Source: a virus
Virus record (IMG/VR): IMGVR_UViG_3300017528_000216
Location: 1 to 47,950 of that record
Reading direction: 5' to 3' (one strand)
Length of the DNA stretch: 47,950 nt
Shown in pieces: positions 20,892-29,600 of the stretch. The notes under the pieces are model-generated. The model ran no database searches, had not been told where the DNA came from, and worked only from the letters and a program-made list of their open reading frames with translations. Position 1 is the first letter of the stretch. Every line of letters starts with the position of its first letter. Both the position numbers and the translations under genes were made by a program.

Positions 20892-21739
20892 AACCAACCC
20901 ATCTTGATCTCTTCAGTGGAATCGGAGGCTTTGCTCTTTCCGCTCGATGGGCCGGATTCAGAACCATCGGCTTCTGCGAGACCGACAAATACTGCCGAAG
21001 AGTACTCGCCAAAAACTTCTCCGTCCCAATCTGGGGCGACATCACCTGCCTCGATGGAAAACAATTCGATGGAGTCGATCTCGTCACAGGGGGATTTCCT
21101 TGCCAACCTTTCAGCTACGCCGGGAAGCGCGGAGGCGCGGGAGATGACCGTGCGCTCTGGCCGGAAATGTTCCGCGTTGTCTCGGAGGCAAGACCCGCTT
21201 GGGTGCTTGGAGAGAATGTTGCTGGAATCATCGGAGTGGAACTCGACACTGTGCTATCTGACCTGGAAGGAATCGGCTACGCCTGCCGGTCGTTTGTTAT
21301 TCCAGCTTGTGCCGTGGACGCAAAGCACAGACGAAACCGAGTCTGGATTGTGGCGCACGCCGGATGCCTCGGTCGTAACGGGAGGAGCGGCGAACGCTTT
21401 GGACCGGAAGGAACATGGGCACGCGATCAGCTTGGCCGATCAGGTGAACACGCCGGCAATGTGGCCGACTCCTCGGAAGAGCGATTACAAGGGAAGCGGG
21501 CCAGTGGGGAGCAAGAGCCACACGCACATGGAGGACAGGGATTATCTGTGTGCTGTCGTTGGCCCGACGAAGAAGAGTGGTTCACTCAATCCGGCATGGG
21601 TCGAGTGGCTCATGGGGTACGAAACCGGGTTCACCGACTCAAAGCATTAGGCAATGCCATCGTCCCACAGGTCGCCTACCAAATACTTCGAGCAATACGC
21701 CTCTCTGATAAAGGGCTACAAACTCCATCCTTACTTTGA
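20840..21739 (+). CDS. DNA cytosine-C5 methyltransferase
   Basis: Transfers methyl groups to C5 of cytosine in DNA, probably shielding phage DNA from host restriction. From the TTG at 20840 the product is 299 aa. Motif I is DLFSGIGGFAL (23-33), the catalytic motif IV GGFPCQPFS has C88, motif VI is ENV (125-127), motif VIII is RRNRVWIVA (164-172) and motif X is ALGNAIVPQVAYQI (269-282). The target-recognition region is short, about 80 residues. No ATG is in frame upstream of motif I; a CTG at 20888 coupled to the previous stop is an alternative. No restriction enzyme gene was seen, apart from the frame nested here. Confidence 0.93.
   Translation: MENFARSHRRRHEKPALKPTHLDLFSGIGGFALSARWAGFRTIGFCETDKYCRRVLAKNFSVPIWGDITCLDGKQFDGVDLVTGGFPCQPFSYAGKRGGAGDDRALWPEMFRVVSEARPAWVLGENVAGIIGVELDTVLSDLEGIGYACRSFVIPACAVDAKHRRNRVWIVAHAGCLGRNGRSGERFGPEGTWARDQLGRSGEHAGNVADSSEERLQGKRASGEQEPHAHGGQGLSVCCRWPDEEEWFTQSGMGRVAHGVRNRVHRLKALGNAIVPQVAYQILRAIRLSDKGLQTPSLL
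20904..21650 (+). CDS. Nested out-of-frame gene inside the methyltransferase
   Basis: A 248-aa frame lies wholly within the methyltransferase gene, shifted by +1, from ATG to TAG. It contains SEWNSTLCYLTWKESATPAG, GLWRTPDASVVTGGAA, MWPTPRKSDYKGSG and the ending SGSLNPAWVEWLMGYETGFT. Products with 'LTWK---TP-GRL', 'WPTP-ASD' and 'LNP-WVEWLMG-P-G-T' are familiar from phage and bacterial genomes beside cytosine methyltransferases. Codons for VAHGV and WLMGY are read from the same bases in the two frames. Both frames therefore carry conserved motifs. Function unknown. It could be an artefact of methyltransferase conservation. Confidence 0.5.
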   Translation: MISSVESEALLFPLDGPDSEPSASARPTNTAEEYSPKTSPSQSGATSPASMENNSMESISSQGDFLANLSATPGSAEAREMTVRSGRKCSALSRRQDPLGCLERMLLESSEWNSTLCYLTWKESATPAGRLLFQLVPWTQSTDETESGLWRTPDASVVTGGAANALDRKEHGHAISLADQVNTPAMWPTPRKSDYKGSGPVGSKSHTHMEDRDYLCAVVGPTKKSGSLNPAWVEWLMGYETGFTDSKH

Positions 21740-21959
21740 GGATGCGAAGCCTGAAGACTGGGCTATAATGGGCCGCGACATGCCAAAAGCTAAACCATCA
21801 GAGGATAAGTGCGTCCTACTGTTGAAAAAAATTCTGGCACGACTCGATGCGATGGGCGACCTATCGCCCGAACTAGAAAGGCAACTGGAAATTAACAGGC
21901 GCTTAGTCAGAAACATTGATCGCCTCGTTCCAGACCGAAACCCAACCAAGAAAGAATAA
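21654..21959 (+). CDS. Small hypothetical protein after methyltransferase
   Basis: A 101-aa frame. Its first 28 codons overlap the methyltransferase end, and it begins four bases after the nested frame stops. The N-terminal Ser/Arg/Pro-rich part is probably a shadow. The credible part starts around the ATG at 21768 or 21780 and holds a helical region (DKCVLLLKKILARLDAMGDL then ELERQLEINRRLVRNIDRLV). This resembles a small coiled coil. Start uncertain. Confidence 0.55.
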   Translation: MPSSHRSPTKYFEQYASLIKGYKLHPYFEDAKPEDWAIMGRDMPKAKPSEDKCVLLLKKILARLDAMGDLSPELERQLEINRRLVRNIDRLVPDRNPTKKE

Positions 21960-21961
21960 AT

Positions 21962-22195
21962 ATGGCTCAAACACAAGCAGAAGCAGCCGCAGAGCTGCAA
22001 AACGTAAACCAGACACTCCAAAAGGTCGCCACCGAAACCCAAAGTTTGCTCGACAAGATCGCAGCCTTGGAAGCAGCCGCAGGGAACGCCGATGTTCAGC
22101 CCGAATTGCAAGCCGCGATTGACGCCGTGGTTGCACAATCCAAAGTAGTTGACGATCTGGTCGCTGACACCGTGTCAGGGAAGAAAAAGAAATAG
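21962..22195 (+). CDS. Small coiled-coil protein
   Basis: A 77-aa, Ala/Gln/Val-rich helical protein (ELQNVNQTLQKVATETQSLL, DKIAALEAAAG, then PELQAAIDAVVAQSKVVDDL) ending in KKKK. It resembles short phage coiled-coil proteins of unknown role. It is the last gene of the plus block, and a hairpin follows 26 bases later. Confidence 0.75.
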   Translation: MAQTQAEAAAELQNVNQTLQKVATETQSLLDKIAALEAAAGNADVQPELQAAIDAVVAQSKVVDDLVADTVSGKKKK

Positions 22196-22221
22196 TTTTC
22201 TGCCGAAGTGGGAGAACAGGT

Positions 22222-22252
22222 AGGGGGCGACTCTATGGCGGGGTCGCCCTCT
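22222..22252. terminator. Hairpin between convergent operons
   Basis: AGGGGGCGAC and GTCGCCCTCT pair over ten bases with one G.T, enclosing an 11-base loop. It lies between the ends of the plus block (22195) and the minus ejection-gene block (22258). No good U-tract is present on either side, so it may work weakly in both directions or with Rho. Confidence 0.5.
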
Positions 22253-22257
22253 ATGCT

Positions 22258-24087
22258 TTAGCCTGAGAATCCGCTCTTGCCGCTCTTCGCCTTCCGCTGC
22301 ATTTTCTTTTCCAGTTCCACTTCTTCCCTCGTCGGCACCTTCCCGCGCAGCCCTGGGATCGCCATTTCTAATTGCTGTCCTATGCCAGTTGGCTTGCGCT
22401 GCAACGGGTAACCGTAATCAAGAGGCCAAGGCCAACCCGCCGCGTCCCCGTCATGCTGATCGGTCCACTTGGCTACGTTCTGAAGCAACTGCGGGATCAG
22501 TCCCACTACTTGTTTACCCAGTTCCTTGCTTGGGTTGCTGTCCCAGCCGCCACCAAGCAGACTGTCCAAGGTTGAGACTTCCTTGATGAACGGAACCTCT
22601 CTCATGACATGCTGCATGGCCTGCCCGTAGGCCGCAGCCATGTTCGCTCCGGGCTTGATCCCTTTCTTAGTCAACTTCTCCTCCATCAGATGACCGGTGT
22701 CGGCCCCAGCCTGCATGGTCAGGAGCGGCGGGGCGTGCATGAGCCAGCGCGGTACTCTCACCCCCAGAATCTCGGCTTCGCCTTCCTTTATCTCACCCGG
22801 CTGGGCTGGATGCTTGGGATCATAAGGCCGACCAAACTGATCTTTGAGAAGCAGTCCTGTCGTGAAAAGAGCCGCTCCGATTGCACCCTTTTTATAGCTG
22901 CGGACGAGCGAGGCTTTCTCCGCTGGACTCACGTTATCAAGCCCCTTCGCCATGATACGAGCCGTTTTGAACGCGCCCGCAACCAGCCCGCCCCCAGACA
23001 TATTGACTGTCTCAAGTGCGACATTGGTCGGTACTCGCACTATCGGTAGAAGCAGCCGGATCATCTTGGCAGCAGCAAACCCAGCCCCAGGAGCGAGCTT
23101 CTGGTGCTCCAAGTAATTGACCAGCACGTTGAGGCTTTGGCTCGCGAGGTTGTCGCGTAGAAAGATCGAGCGTTCACCCGCAGCCTTAGCTGCTTCATGG
23201 ATTTCAGTTAAGACCTGTGGATCGGACAAATCTTTGCCTAGCTCAGTTGCTTCTTTCTTTAAGAAAGCCGAGGCATGATCGTAGGCTGCTTTGTAGGCGG
23301 GCCGTTTTCCGGCAGCGTGGAGATTGACCGATGACCGATCCAGCCATTTCGTTACCGTCCCGCTGAAAGGCGAGGGCCGGATGTTCTCGCTAGTCTTAAT
23401 CCTTCCGGCGAGTACCCCTGGAATGTCTTTAATTCCTTGGTAAACCCCCCTATAGTAGGCGGGAAGAGAACTGATCCCAGCGCCTTCCACTCCTGCGCCC
23501 TTGAAAATCTTGCCGATGTAGGGCGTGCGGCGCATGAAAGAGTTGAAAGCCGCTTCTACCGTCCGTTGTGCTACTCGCACAGTAGCGGCCCCAGCAATCT
23601 TACCGATCGTTTCAACGCCGGTCAGCTTTGACCACCGGCTGAGTGCTACCGCTTTGTCGGAGTAACGCCGAATCGGTCCTTGGGTTTCCAATTCCTTTTT
23701 CTGCAACGCCGCTTCAAACCGTTTCTGCGCGTTCTCAAATGCCTCCTGCTTGAGCACTGACTCACCAGCAACCGGCAGCTTTTCTCTCACCCGCTTGGCA
23801 AAATCCCCTTCCTTGATCCGCTTCTCGTATTCAGCAGTTCGCTTCTCCAACCGGACATCGCGCGCGCGGATTTTTTTAGCCAGCACGGTTTGCATGGCCG
23901 AGTCATAAGTCGCCTTGGATCGGGCGTACATGTCCTGCAAGTAAGGTTTGATCTCCGGCCCGAACTCCTTGGCCATCGTCTGATGCCACACTCTTGCGTC
24001 CTTTACGCCTCTCGCCATGTGGCCCGCTCCAATGATGATCTCGTCATGAAGCTTCTCGGAATCGAGTCCGTTAGCGCAAGGGTTCAT
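22258..24087 (-). CDS. Ejection (internal virion) protein
   Basis: From the ATG at 24087, which overlaps the previous stop as ATGA, 609 aa; an ATG at 24117 is an alternative. The first 150 residues are charged helices (IRARDVRLEKRTAEYEKRIK). The middle contains hydrophobic and Gly-rich segments (KMIRLLLPIVRVPTNVALET, VNMSGGGLVAGAFKTARI and AIGAALFTTGLLL) suited to membrane insertion. The pattern 'LLP-VRVP-N----' occurs in large phage proteins delivered with DNA. The C-terminus is basic. It closes the late block after two other virion-ejection candidates. No enzyme motif is seen. Confidence 0.65.
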   Translation of the reverse strand: MNPCANGLDSEKLHDEIIIGAGHMARGVKDARVWHQTMAKEFGPEIKPYLQDMYARSKATYDSAMQTVLAKKIRARDVRLEKRTAEYEKRIKEGDFAKRVREKLPVAGESVLKQEAFENAQKRFEAALQKKELETQGPIRRYSDKAVALSRWSKLTGVETIGKIAGAATVRVAQRTVEAAFNSFMRRTPYIGKIFKGAGVEGAGISSLPAYYRGVYQGIKDIPGVLAGRIKTSENIRPSPFSGTVTKWLDRSSVNLHAAGKRPAYKAAYDHASAFLKKEATELGKDLSDPQVLTEIHEAAKAAGERSIFLRDNLASQSLNVLVNYLEHQKLAPGAGFAAAKMIRLLLPIVRVPTNVALETVNMSGGGLVAGAFKTARIMAKGLDNVSPAEKASLVRSYKKGAIGAALFTTGLLLKDQFGRPYDPKHPAQPGEIKEGEAEILGVRVPRWLMHAPPLLTMQAGADTGHLMEEKLTKKGIKPGANMAAAYGQAMQHVMREVPFIKEVSTLDSLLGGGWDSNPSKELGKQVVGLIPQLLQNVAKWTDQHDGDAAGWPWPLDYGYPLQRKPTGIGQQLEMAIPGLRGKVPTREEVELEKKMQRKAKSGKSGFSG

Positions 24088-26801
24088 AGGATGCAGGGCT
24101 CCACTTCCTTCGTCCATTCAACCTTGCCGCGTTCCTTGGCGATGCGGGCACGGGCCGCATCTGCCTCGGCTTTGAGGATTTCGTTGATGTCCTTGGCGGT
24201 CTTGGCTCCGTTGGCTTTCTTCCCCACGCTCTCCTGGGCTTTATTCGCAAATTTCGCGTCTGCTTCCAACTGGGATTGAACTTTTCCTCTGGCACGGCCC
24301 GCCTCCTGAACATCTTTAATGTGCCCAGCGACTTGCTTGGCTTCGGCTTCGGTCAAAGCCTTCCCACCCTTGGCGGCTCGGAATCGGGCCTCCATTGCCG
24401 CTGGATTGTAAAATTCTTGCAGGATCATCTTCCGAATATTTCCGCCCCGACCCCAGCCAGTCCCACTTTTATCCAAGGCGGTAAAGGCTTCCTGCAATCT
24501 CTCTTTGGTTGCGGCCTGCCGATCCCCAGCTGCTCCTGCTTTTTCGGCTGCGTCAGCGGAATTGTAGGCATCGACCGCAGCCTTGTGATCCAGTTCCGCC
24601 TTCTGCCAATTCCGAAGCAGGCTTACATGCTCGTCGTCGCTGACGGGCCGAGGCTTCCCCTTGGCTACCTTCTGAGCCAGCCGCTCGTCGTAGCCAGGAT
24701 ACCGCGCGTCGCGCTCGCGTGCTACATCAGCGGCCTTTCCCCAGGTTTGGCTTAGTTCGCGCTCGTAGGGATCAACTCCGGCAGCTTCACGGGCCGCAGC
24801 TACATCAGCTTGCGTGCCGCGAACTGGTTCTGCTGCTACCGCCGTCGGCTGCGGCGCTTCTCCGACAACGCCGCCGCCACCGCCTGTCGGTCGGCTCGCT
24901 CCTTGCCGAACTTCTCCTTGGTATGTTGGTACGTTTGGCCGTGGTGGAACTCCTTGATGTTCTGGGATACCACCTTGCGCGATGTCCCCTTCTTCAATGG
25001 CATTAACCTCACCTCCTTCTGGTATATTTGGTTTCGCTAACTCTGCCTGAAGTTCAGCAATACGCGCCTCGGCACCGGGATCAACCCGCAATCCCGCGTC
25101 CCGCATCGTCTGCTGTTGTTGCAAAAGCGGGCCGAGCTCTTCTTGGATGACCTTGTTACGGTTGAGAATGAAGCGCGTGATGTCAGCGGTAGTTCGAGGT
25201 GGTTCAAATCGAGCCACACTTGGGCCGGGTGGTAGGACAGGCTGGGCCTGCAAATCACGAAGCTGCTGACTGGTCAGGGGTTTGTCCTGTCCGATAAGGT
25301 CGGCTGCTTTCTGGCGGGAAAGAAATTGATCGCCCAAGGCAAACCCGTGCTGGGCATCCTCATTGGTAATTTCCGCCCCTACCTCGGGCTGTTCTTTGAT
25401 TATGTCTGCATGGGTCTGACCACGTTGCCCGATAGCATCTGGCGGGCCTTTCGGTGCGAGCCGCAAAGCTGGAACCAGATCATTGATGACCTGGTATCTG
25501 TCAGCCGGAACAGTAGGAGCTGCTGGTTCGGGCGCTGTCAGCCCAACTTCAGGCTTCGGCTCTGCTTTTGCCGCCCCAGCCTTACCACCTCGCAGCCCAA
25601 GGGCAGGAGAAACGGATACCGCTGCTTCCGCGACAATCTTTGCTTTCTCTTCGGGATCATCCGTCCCAATGAAGCGACGGTAGAGCTCTGGGAACTGAGA
25701 CAATCCTTGCAGGGTGAACCCACCTGCGATTGCCTTGCCTGCAATGCCTTCTGGGATTGCGCCGAGTAAAGCGATCCCTCCCGGTGAACTCATTTTAGCT
25801 ACTTGCTCCAATGTGCCTTTGGCGGCTCCGGTAAGAATTGGGGCTTCCGATGGAAGTCCTTCGGTGGCCTCCAGCGTAGCAGCAGCAGGCGGGTATAGCT
25901 TGGCGATCTCTTTGCCAGAAGGAATGAGTTGTTGCGCCACAGCTTCATCAAATCGACGCAATGGGATTCCTAAGAAACTTTCAGGCGACGGCTTCTTTGC
26001 AAACTCCATAAATCTGTCAAGCATGGACGGGCCTTCGCCTGGGGGTACATATTTATCGCCTTCCCAATGCCCTGCTTTCTCGGGAGCAGCCGAGGCGTAA
26101 ATGGATTGATCTGAAAATGTCGGGTGATTTGGCTTCTTGAAAGTATCCGGCCAGTGCCCCGTCTGCGGATCAGGTGTTAGACCTGCCTTAAAAGCACCGC
26201 GCAAATCGTAGTCCGCTCCTGAGTCCTTCGGAGCGTAGTTCGCCTTCCAGACTGCGAATCTGTTTTCTTCCTCTGGGGTAAGTTGAGTGTCGTAAGATGG
26301 CCCGCCGCCTGTCTCCTTTGGCGCTGCTGCTGGAGAATCCGGTATCGGTGGAGGAGGAGTAAACCCAGAGCGACGGCGAAGGTCTGGGCCTTCGATGCCA
26401 AACCGCTCACCGCCTGCTGCAAAAGTCTGCGGGCCTCCGGCAAAACCAACAGTTCCAGAAGCATTGCCGGTAGCTCGCCCAGAAATGTCTGAGCCGTTAA
26501 GGGCAGCGAGAAGGTTGTTCCTATAATCGGCTCCCGGTCTGGGCCGGAAACTTATCTTTGGATAATAGTTCCGATCAGTCGCAGTCTGATAAAGACTCTG
26601 GCCTCTGGCTTGCGCTCGATTGAAGAGCGTTTCAATAAATGCCTGGTGTGCATCTGGCCCTTGGCCTCCGACTTCGTTGTCGGTTAAGGAATATATCTGC
26701 TGTCGTAATTCGGGATCAGCCAGTTCGTCAGCAAATCCAAAGCGAGTACTTGCTAAGTCTGGATCGCCGTCAGGGATCGGTGGTGGAGGGGTGAAGGCCA
26801 A
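24084..26801 (-). CDS. Ejection protein with N-terminal peptidoglycan-hydrolase-like domain
   Basis: A 905-aa product. The first 150 residues have LTDNEVGGQGPDAHQAFIET then LFNRAQARGQSLYQT, YYP, and FAGGPQTFAAGGERFGIEGP. The E in NEVGG followed by 'NRA-ARG' and a 'GG-QTF' strand fits the cell-wall-degrading head of phage internal proteins, as in muramidase- or SleB-like domains. Residues 150-700 are Pro/Ala/Gly-rich, with long disordered stretches and a repeat of FTPPPPIPD at residues 3-11 and 146-154. The end is helical. The role is probably local wall digestion during DNA entry. Exact enzyme class unproven. Confidence 0.65.
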   Translation of the reverse strand: MAFTPPPPIPDGDPDLASTRFGFADELADPELRQQIYSLTDNEVGGQGPDAHQAFIETLFNRAQARGQSLYQTATDRNYYPKISFRPRPGADYRNNLLAALNGSDISGRATGNASGTVGFAGGPQTFAAGGERFGIEGPDLRRRSGFTPPPPIPDSPAAAPKETGGGPSYDTQLTPEEENRFAVWKANYAPKDSGADYDLRGAFKAGLTPDPQTGHWPDTFKKPNHPTFSDQSIYASAAPEKAGHWEGDKYVPPGEGPSMLDRFMEFAKKPSPESFLGIPLRRFDEAVAQQLIPSGKEIAKLYPPAAATLEATEGLPSEAPILTGAAKGTLEQVAKMSSPGGIALLGAIPEGIAGKAIAGGFTLQGLSQFPELYRRFIGTDDPEEKAKIVAEAAVSVSPALGLRGGKAGAAKAEPKPEVGLTAPEPAAPTVPADRYQVINDLVPALRLAPKGPPDAIGQRGQTHADIIKEQPEVGAEITNEDAQHGFALGDQFLSRQKAADLIGQDKPLTSQQLRDLQAQPVLPPGPSVARFEPPRTTADITRFILNRNKVIQEELGPLLQQQQTMRDAGLRVDPGAEARIAELQAELAKPNIPEGGEVNAIEEGDIAQGGIPEHQGVPPRPNVPTYQGEVRQGASRPTGGGGGVVGEAPQPTAVAAEPVRGTQADVAAAREAAGVDPYERELSQTWGKAADVARERDARYPGYDERLAQKVAKGKPRPVSDDEHVSLLRNWQKAELDHKAAVDAYNSADAAEKAGAAGDRQAATKERLQEAFTALDKSGTGWGRGGNIRKMILQEFYNPAAMEARFRAAKGGKALTEAEAKQVAGHIKDVQEAGRARGKVQSQLEADAKFANKAQESVGKKANGAKTAKDINEILKAEADAARARIAKERGKVEWTKEVEPCIL

Positions 26802-26804
26802 TTT

Positions 26805-27902
26805 TTAATCCCAGTTGTTTTCATCAAACGGATCGCCACCGTGGTAAAGTCTGCCGCCGTATCGTTGACCCGCCACATAGCCGCCCTGGTTTTGCCCACC
26901 TGCTGCCGGTCGAGCCTGCGCCCCCGACTGTATGTTTTTATGTTGGGCAATTATGGCGTTGAACTCAGACAACGGAATCCTACCTGCAAATGAAGGGCTT
27001 TTAGCAAAGGTTTTCTGCATTTCTATAGCAGTCGTGGGAGTCGCCACTTGCTCACCCTTTTCATTCACATACTGGATCGTAGCTGGGTTAGCTGGGTCGT
27101 ATGGAGTGGTGGTATCCAGCTTGTTCAATATGGTTTGATTGAGCCCACCATGTTTAGCTTCCAGGTCTTTGTAGAACTGTTTCGCGCCTGCGCTTTCCGT
27201 TCCACCAGCCTCCGCTGCCTGCCGCCTGCGCTCCGCTGCGTCCTGAGTTGGAGTGGCCCAGCCGCCCAGACTGGTTGACCAAATCTTGCCACTAGGAGCC
27301 TTAGTGCCTAGTTCCCCTTGAGTCAGCGCAAGCAGTCGGGCGGTCTGAGCCTGCTTGTACATGTCGCCTAAACTCTGAGTGTAAAGTTTGTCGCGCGCAG
27401 AATAAATTTCACTCGGCCTCATTAGCTGCTGGGTCGGATAACCAAGCGCGCGATTCTGCGCTGCTTCCGCCGCAGTGAGAGCGGTGCTGGGCATTCCCGC
27501 TCCGACTACCGGCCTGAAGGTTGCAAGCGAAGCCGGTGGAGTCGCTGGCGCAATCGGTTGTCCGGTTGGACTCAAATCTAGGCCGCGCTCGGCATAGGCT
27601 GGATCAACTGTTGGTGCTGCTGGCTGCGCGGCTGGTGCTGCGGCTCCACCTACTGCTGTCGCCTGCGGTGCGCTGCCCGCAAGAAGCTGGCTCGCAATCG
27701 CGTCCTGCCGCCGTTGGTCGATCATCGAGCCCAGACCAGACAGGACACCTTGAATGCTGCTCGCGATCTCCTTTTGGTTCTGCTCCCTCTGGCCTGCAAT
27801 CAGCGCGACCAATTTCGGGTCAACTGTTTCGGGAATAAAGAACGGCGCGCGCGAAGGAAAAATTCCCTGCCCGAATCCTGGTGCTGTCCACGGAAGAGCC
27901 AT
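26805..27902 (-). CDS. Ejection or internal virion protein
   Basis: From the ATG at 27902 the product is 365 aa. The first A of that ATG is the last A of the upstream TAA. It has MALPWTAPGFGQGIFPSRAP, then Pro/Ala-rich low-complexity (PAAQPAAPTVDP), then helices (RDKLYTQSLGDMYKQAQTAR), and a Gly/Gln/Arg-rich tail. The composition is that of short-tailed phage ejection proteins. No enzymatic motif. A longer start at 28004 would overlap the previous gene by 100 bases and is unlikely. Confidence 0.6.
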   Translation of the reverse strand: MALPWTAPGFGQGIFPSRAPFFIPETVDPKLVALIAGQREQNQKEIASSIQGVLSGLGSMIDQRRQDAIASQLLAGSAPQATAVGGAAAPAAQPAAPTVDPAYAERGLDLSPTGQPIAPATPPASLATFRPVVGAGMPSTALTAAEAAQNRALGYPTQQLMRPSEIYSARDKLYTQSLGDMYKQAQTARLLALTQGELGTKAPSGKIWSTSLGGWATPTQDAAERRRQAAEAGGTESAGAKQFYKDLEAKHGGLNQTILNKLDTTTPYDPANPATIQYVNEKGEQVATPTTAIEMQKTFAKSPSFAGRIPLSEFNAIIAQHKNIQSGAQARPAAGGQNQGGYVAGQRYGGRLYHGGDPFDENNWD

Positions 27903-28867
27903 TATGCGTACACCTCCATAGGAATCTGTTTCATTTCGATGTCGGTTTTCGAGTAATCTACCCGCCAGAATCCGTCCTCTCCCAGCCTGCAAGCGTCTGG
28001 ACAAGTCGCCAACAACTCCTGCGCTATCGTCCCACGGAACCGCTGGTCAGGCACGTCATTAAAGTTGAACTCGTAGATCGGGTGTCCCTTCCGACTGCGA
28101 CCCACGTACTCGATGTGATTCTTTAGCCGCGCGTCGGAGAAGTATCCGCCGATCCCGCCGATAATCGCTCCACCGGCAATAGCATAGGGGTTGCCACCGC
28201 CCATCGTTGCACCAGACAACGCTCCGCTGGCTGCACCCGTCAAACTCGATGCCCACGGGTTACGGCCAGCGCCGGAGGCTGCGTAGGCTGCGAGCATGTT
28301 CTGATAATTCGGAGCGGCCATCTGCCCCGGCGCTGACGGATTGACATAAGCAGACGCTCGATCAGGAGTAACTGGGTTCACCACCGTTAGCTGCTGTTCC
28401 GGTGTCGGCCCCGCAAGGAACGCTCCCACGTTCTGTTGCGCCTGCTGTTGATAGTTCAACAGATTCTGCCCTTTGAAAATGTCCTCGAACGCGGCAGGCG
28501 CGTTGCCGGTGGTGTTACCGTGGGCAACGCCCGAAGCGCGAGCCATACTGTTCCATGCCTGTTCCAAACCTGGAGTAAGCTGACCGCGCCTCGCGGCTGC
28601 CAGATTTTCTCCGACTACCCCCGAAAGTTGTGACCGAAGGTTCCAACTCTCAGGATCAAGTTGTGAGAGAGCCTGACGCTGCTGCGCATACATCCGCGGC
28701 CCGTATTGAGCCTGAAGATCAAGCTGCTGTTCTACCCGCATCGGATCATACTTCGTCCGTGCCGCCTGCTCGCCTTCCAACAGTTGAGGCAGATATTTGA
28801 GATAAACCTGAAGGCTCTGTTTGTAGTCCTTCGATGGATTCGGAGTCGGCGGCTTAGGTTGGGACAT
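27902..28867 (-). CDS. Virion protein with C-terminal chaperone domain (S74-like)
   Basis: A 321-aa product. Residues 1-135 are helical and Gln-rich (QQLDLQAQYGPRMYAQQRQA). A Gly/Ala-rich hydrophobic section follows (GGAIIGGIGGYF) that could insert in a membrane. Residues 243-321 have SDARLKNHIEYVGRSRKGHP, IYEFNFND, GTIAQELLATCPDACR and WRVDYSK. This is the pattern of the intramolecular chaperone autoprocessing (peptidase S74) domain, which normally trimerises tail spikes and cleaves itself at the SD start. Its presence on an ejection-gene-like protein is unusual. Confidence 0.7.
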   Translation of the reverse strand: MSQPKPPTPNPSKDYKQSLQVYLKYLPQLLEGEQAARTKYDPMRVEQQLDLQAQYGPRMYAQQRQALSQLDPESWNLRSQLSGVVGENLAAARRGQLTPGLEQAWNSMARASGVAHGNTTGNAPAAFEDIFKGQNLLNYQQQAQQNVGAFLAGPTPEQQLTVVNPVTPDRASAYVNPSAPGQMAAPNYQNMLAAYAASGAGRNPWASSLTGAASGALSGATMGGGNPYAIAGGAIIGGIGGYFSDARLKNHIEYVGRSRKGHPIYEFNFNDVPDQRFRGTIAQELLATCPDACRLGEDGFWRVDYSKTDIEMKQIPMEVYA

Positions 28868-29267
28868 GATGATTCTCCTTCAAAACGTGATGGACAAAGC
28901 GGTGTGCCGGATAAAAGCGCAATTCGCCGCGCCGCATCCATGCTGCTGTTGGTCGGGCACCGAAACGGTGAGTGCCCTCAACGATTAACCCGCGCATAGC
29001 TCTGTCGTGAGCGGCATACAGAAAATCGCAGTAAATTACTGATCCTTCTGGGTCATGCTGGTAATGGGTGTGTCCGTCCTCGGGCCGCATGACGGGCCGG
29101 AAGAGGCCTAGGCCGGAAATCGTTTCATTGTCATCACTTACGCAAATGGCGTAACGATTCTTGATGAACCAGATTACCCAACTCAAGACAAGCTGTCGAT
29201 CCTTGGCCCACGGATAGGGATAATGATCCTGAATTACATCAAGCACTCGATCCATTGTGACCATAAC
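28854..29267 (-). CDS. GNAT-like acetyltransferase fold protein
   Basis: From the ATG at 29267 with GGAAGG nine bases upstream, 137 aa. A strand pattern AICVSDDNETISGLGLFRPV, then VIYCDFLYAAHDRAMRGLIV, a helix and a 'GARPTAAWMRRGELRFYPA' ending resemble the small GNAT-type proteins of phages. The classical Q/R-x-x-G-x-G/A acetyl-CoA loop is not obvious, so catalysis is doubtful. It lies with the ejection genes. Confidence 0.5.
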   Translation of the reverse strand, partial: VMVTMDRVLDVIQDHYPYPWAKDRQLVLSWVIWFIKNRYAICVSDDNETISGLGLFRPVMRPEDGHTHYQHDPEGSVIYCDFLYAAHDRAMRGLIVEGTHRFGARPTAAWMRRGELRFYPAHRFVHHVLKENHHVPT

Positions 29268-29532
29268 TTTTAATCCTTCCCAACCGATCGGCCTCGTCAA
29301 AAATGCAGCGTCCCGGCATCCGTCGAATAGTTTTCCAGCGTCCATAGACACGTTGCCTGATCCGACCCATCACTATCTCGTCATGCAAGCCTAGCTCCCG
29401 TGCTGCTGCTGGGAAGCTCATGTCTGGAAACTGACCAGCGTCACGCTGCTTGATGCAGATCATGGCGATTGATTCAAGCCGACGTTCAAGATCGCTGGAA
29501 TACCGATAAGTTGTTAGCGGTTTTACACTCAC
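29239..29532 (-). CDS. Hypothetical helical protein, possible DNA binding
   Basis: Starts with GTG, with AGGA six bases before it. The product is 97 aa. FPAAARELGLHDEIVMGRIR then QRVYGRWKTIRR resembles a helix-turn-helix followed by a basic tail. It is the first gene of the ejection block after a gap of 235 bases. No specific family. Confidence 0.6.
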   Translation of the reverse strand: MSVKPLTTYRYSSDLERRLESIAMICIKQRDAGQFPDMSFPAAARELGLHDEIVMGRIRQRVYGRWKTIRRMPGRCIFDEADRLGRIKSYGHNGSSA

Positions 29533-29576
29533 GTTTTTCCTGTCAAGTAAAAGTTTCTAACGAGGGAAGAGCTAAC

Positions 29577-29600
29577 GAAAAGTGGGCATTTGAGCCACTT
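29577..29600 (-). terminator. Weak leftward terminator
   Basis: On the minus strand AAGTGG and CCACTT form a six-base stem with a nine-base loop, followed by TT and CGTT. It lies between the tail gene ending at 29768 and the ejection block starting at 29532. Marginal stability. Confidence 0.3.
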
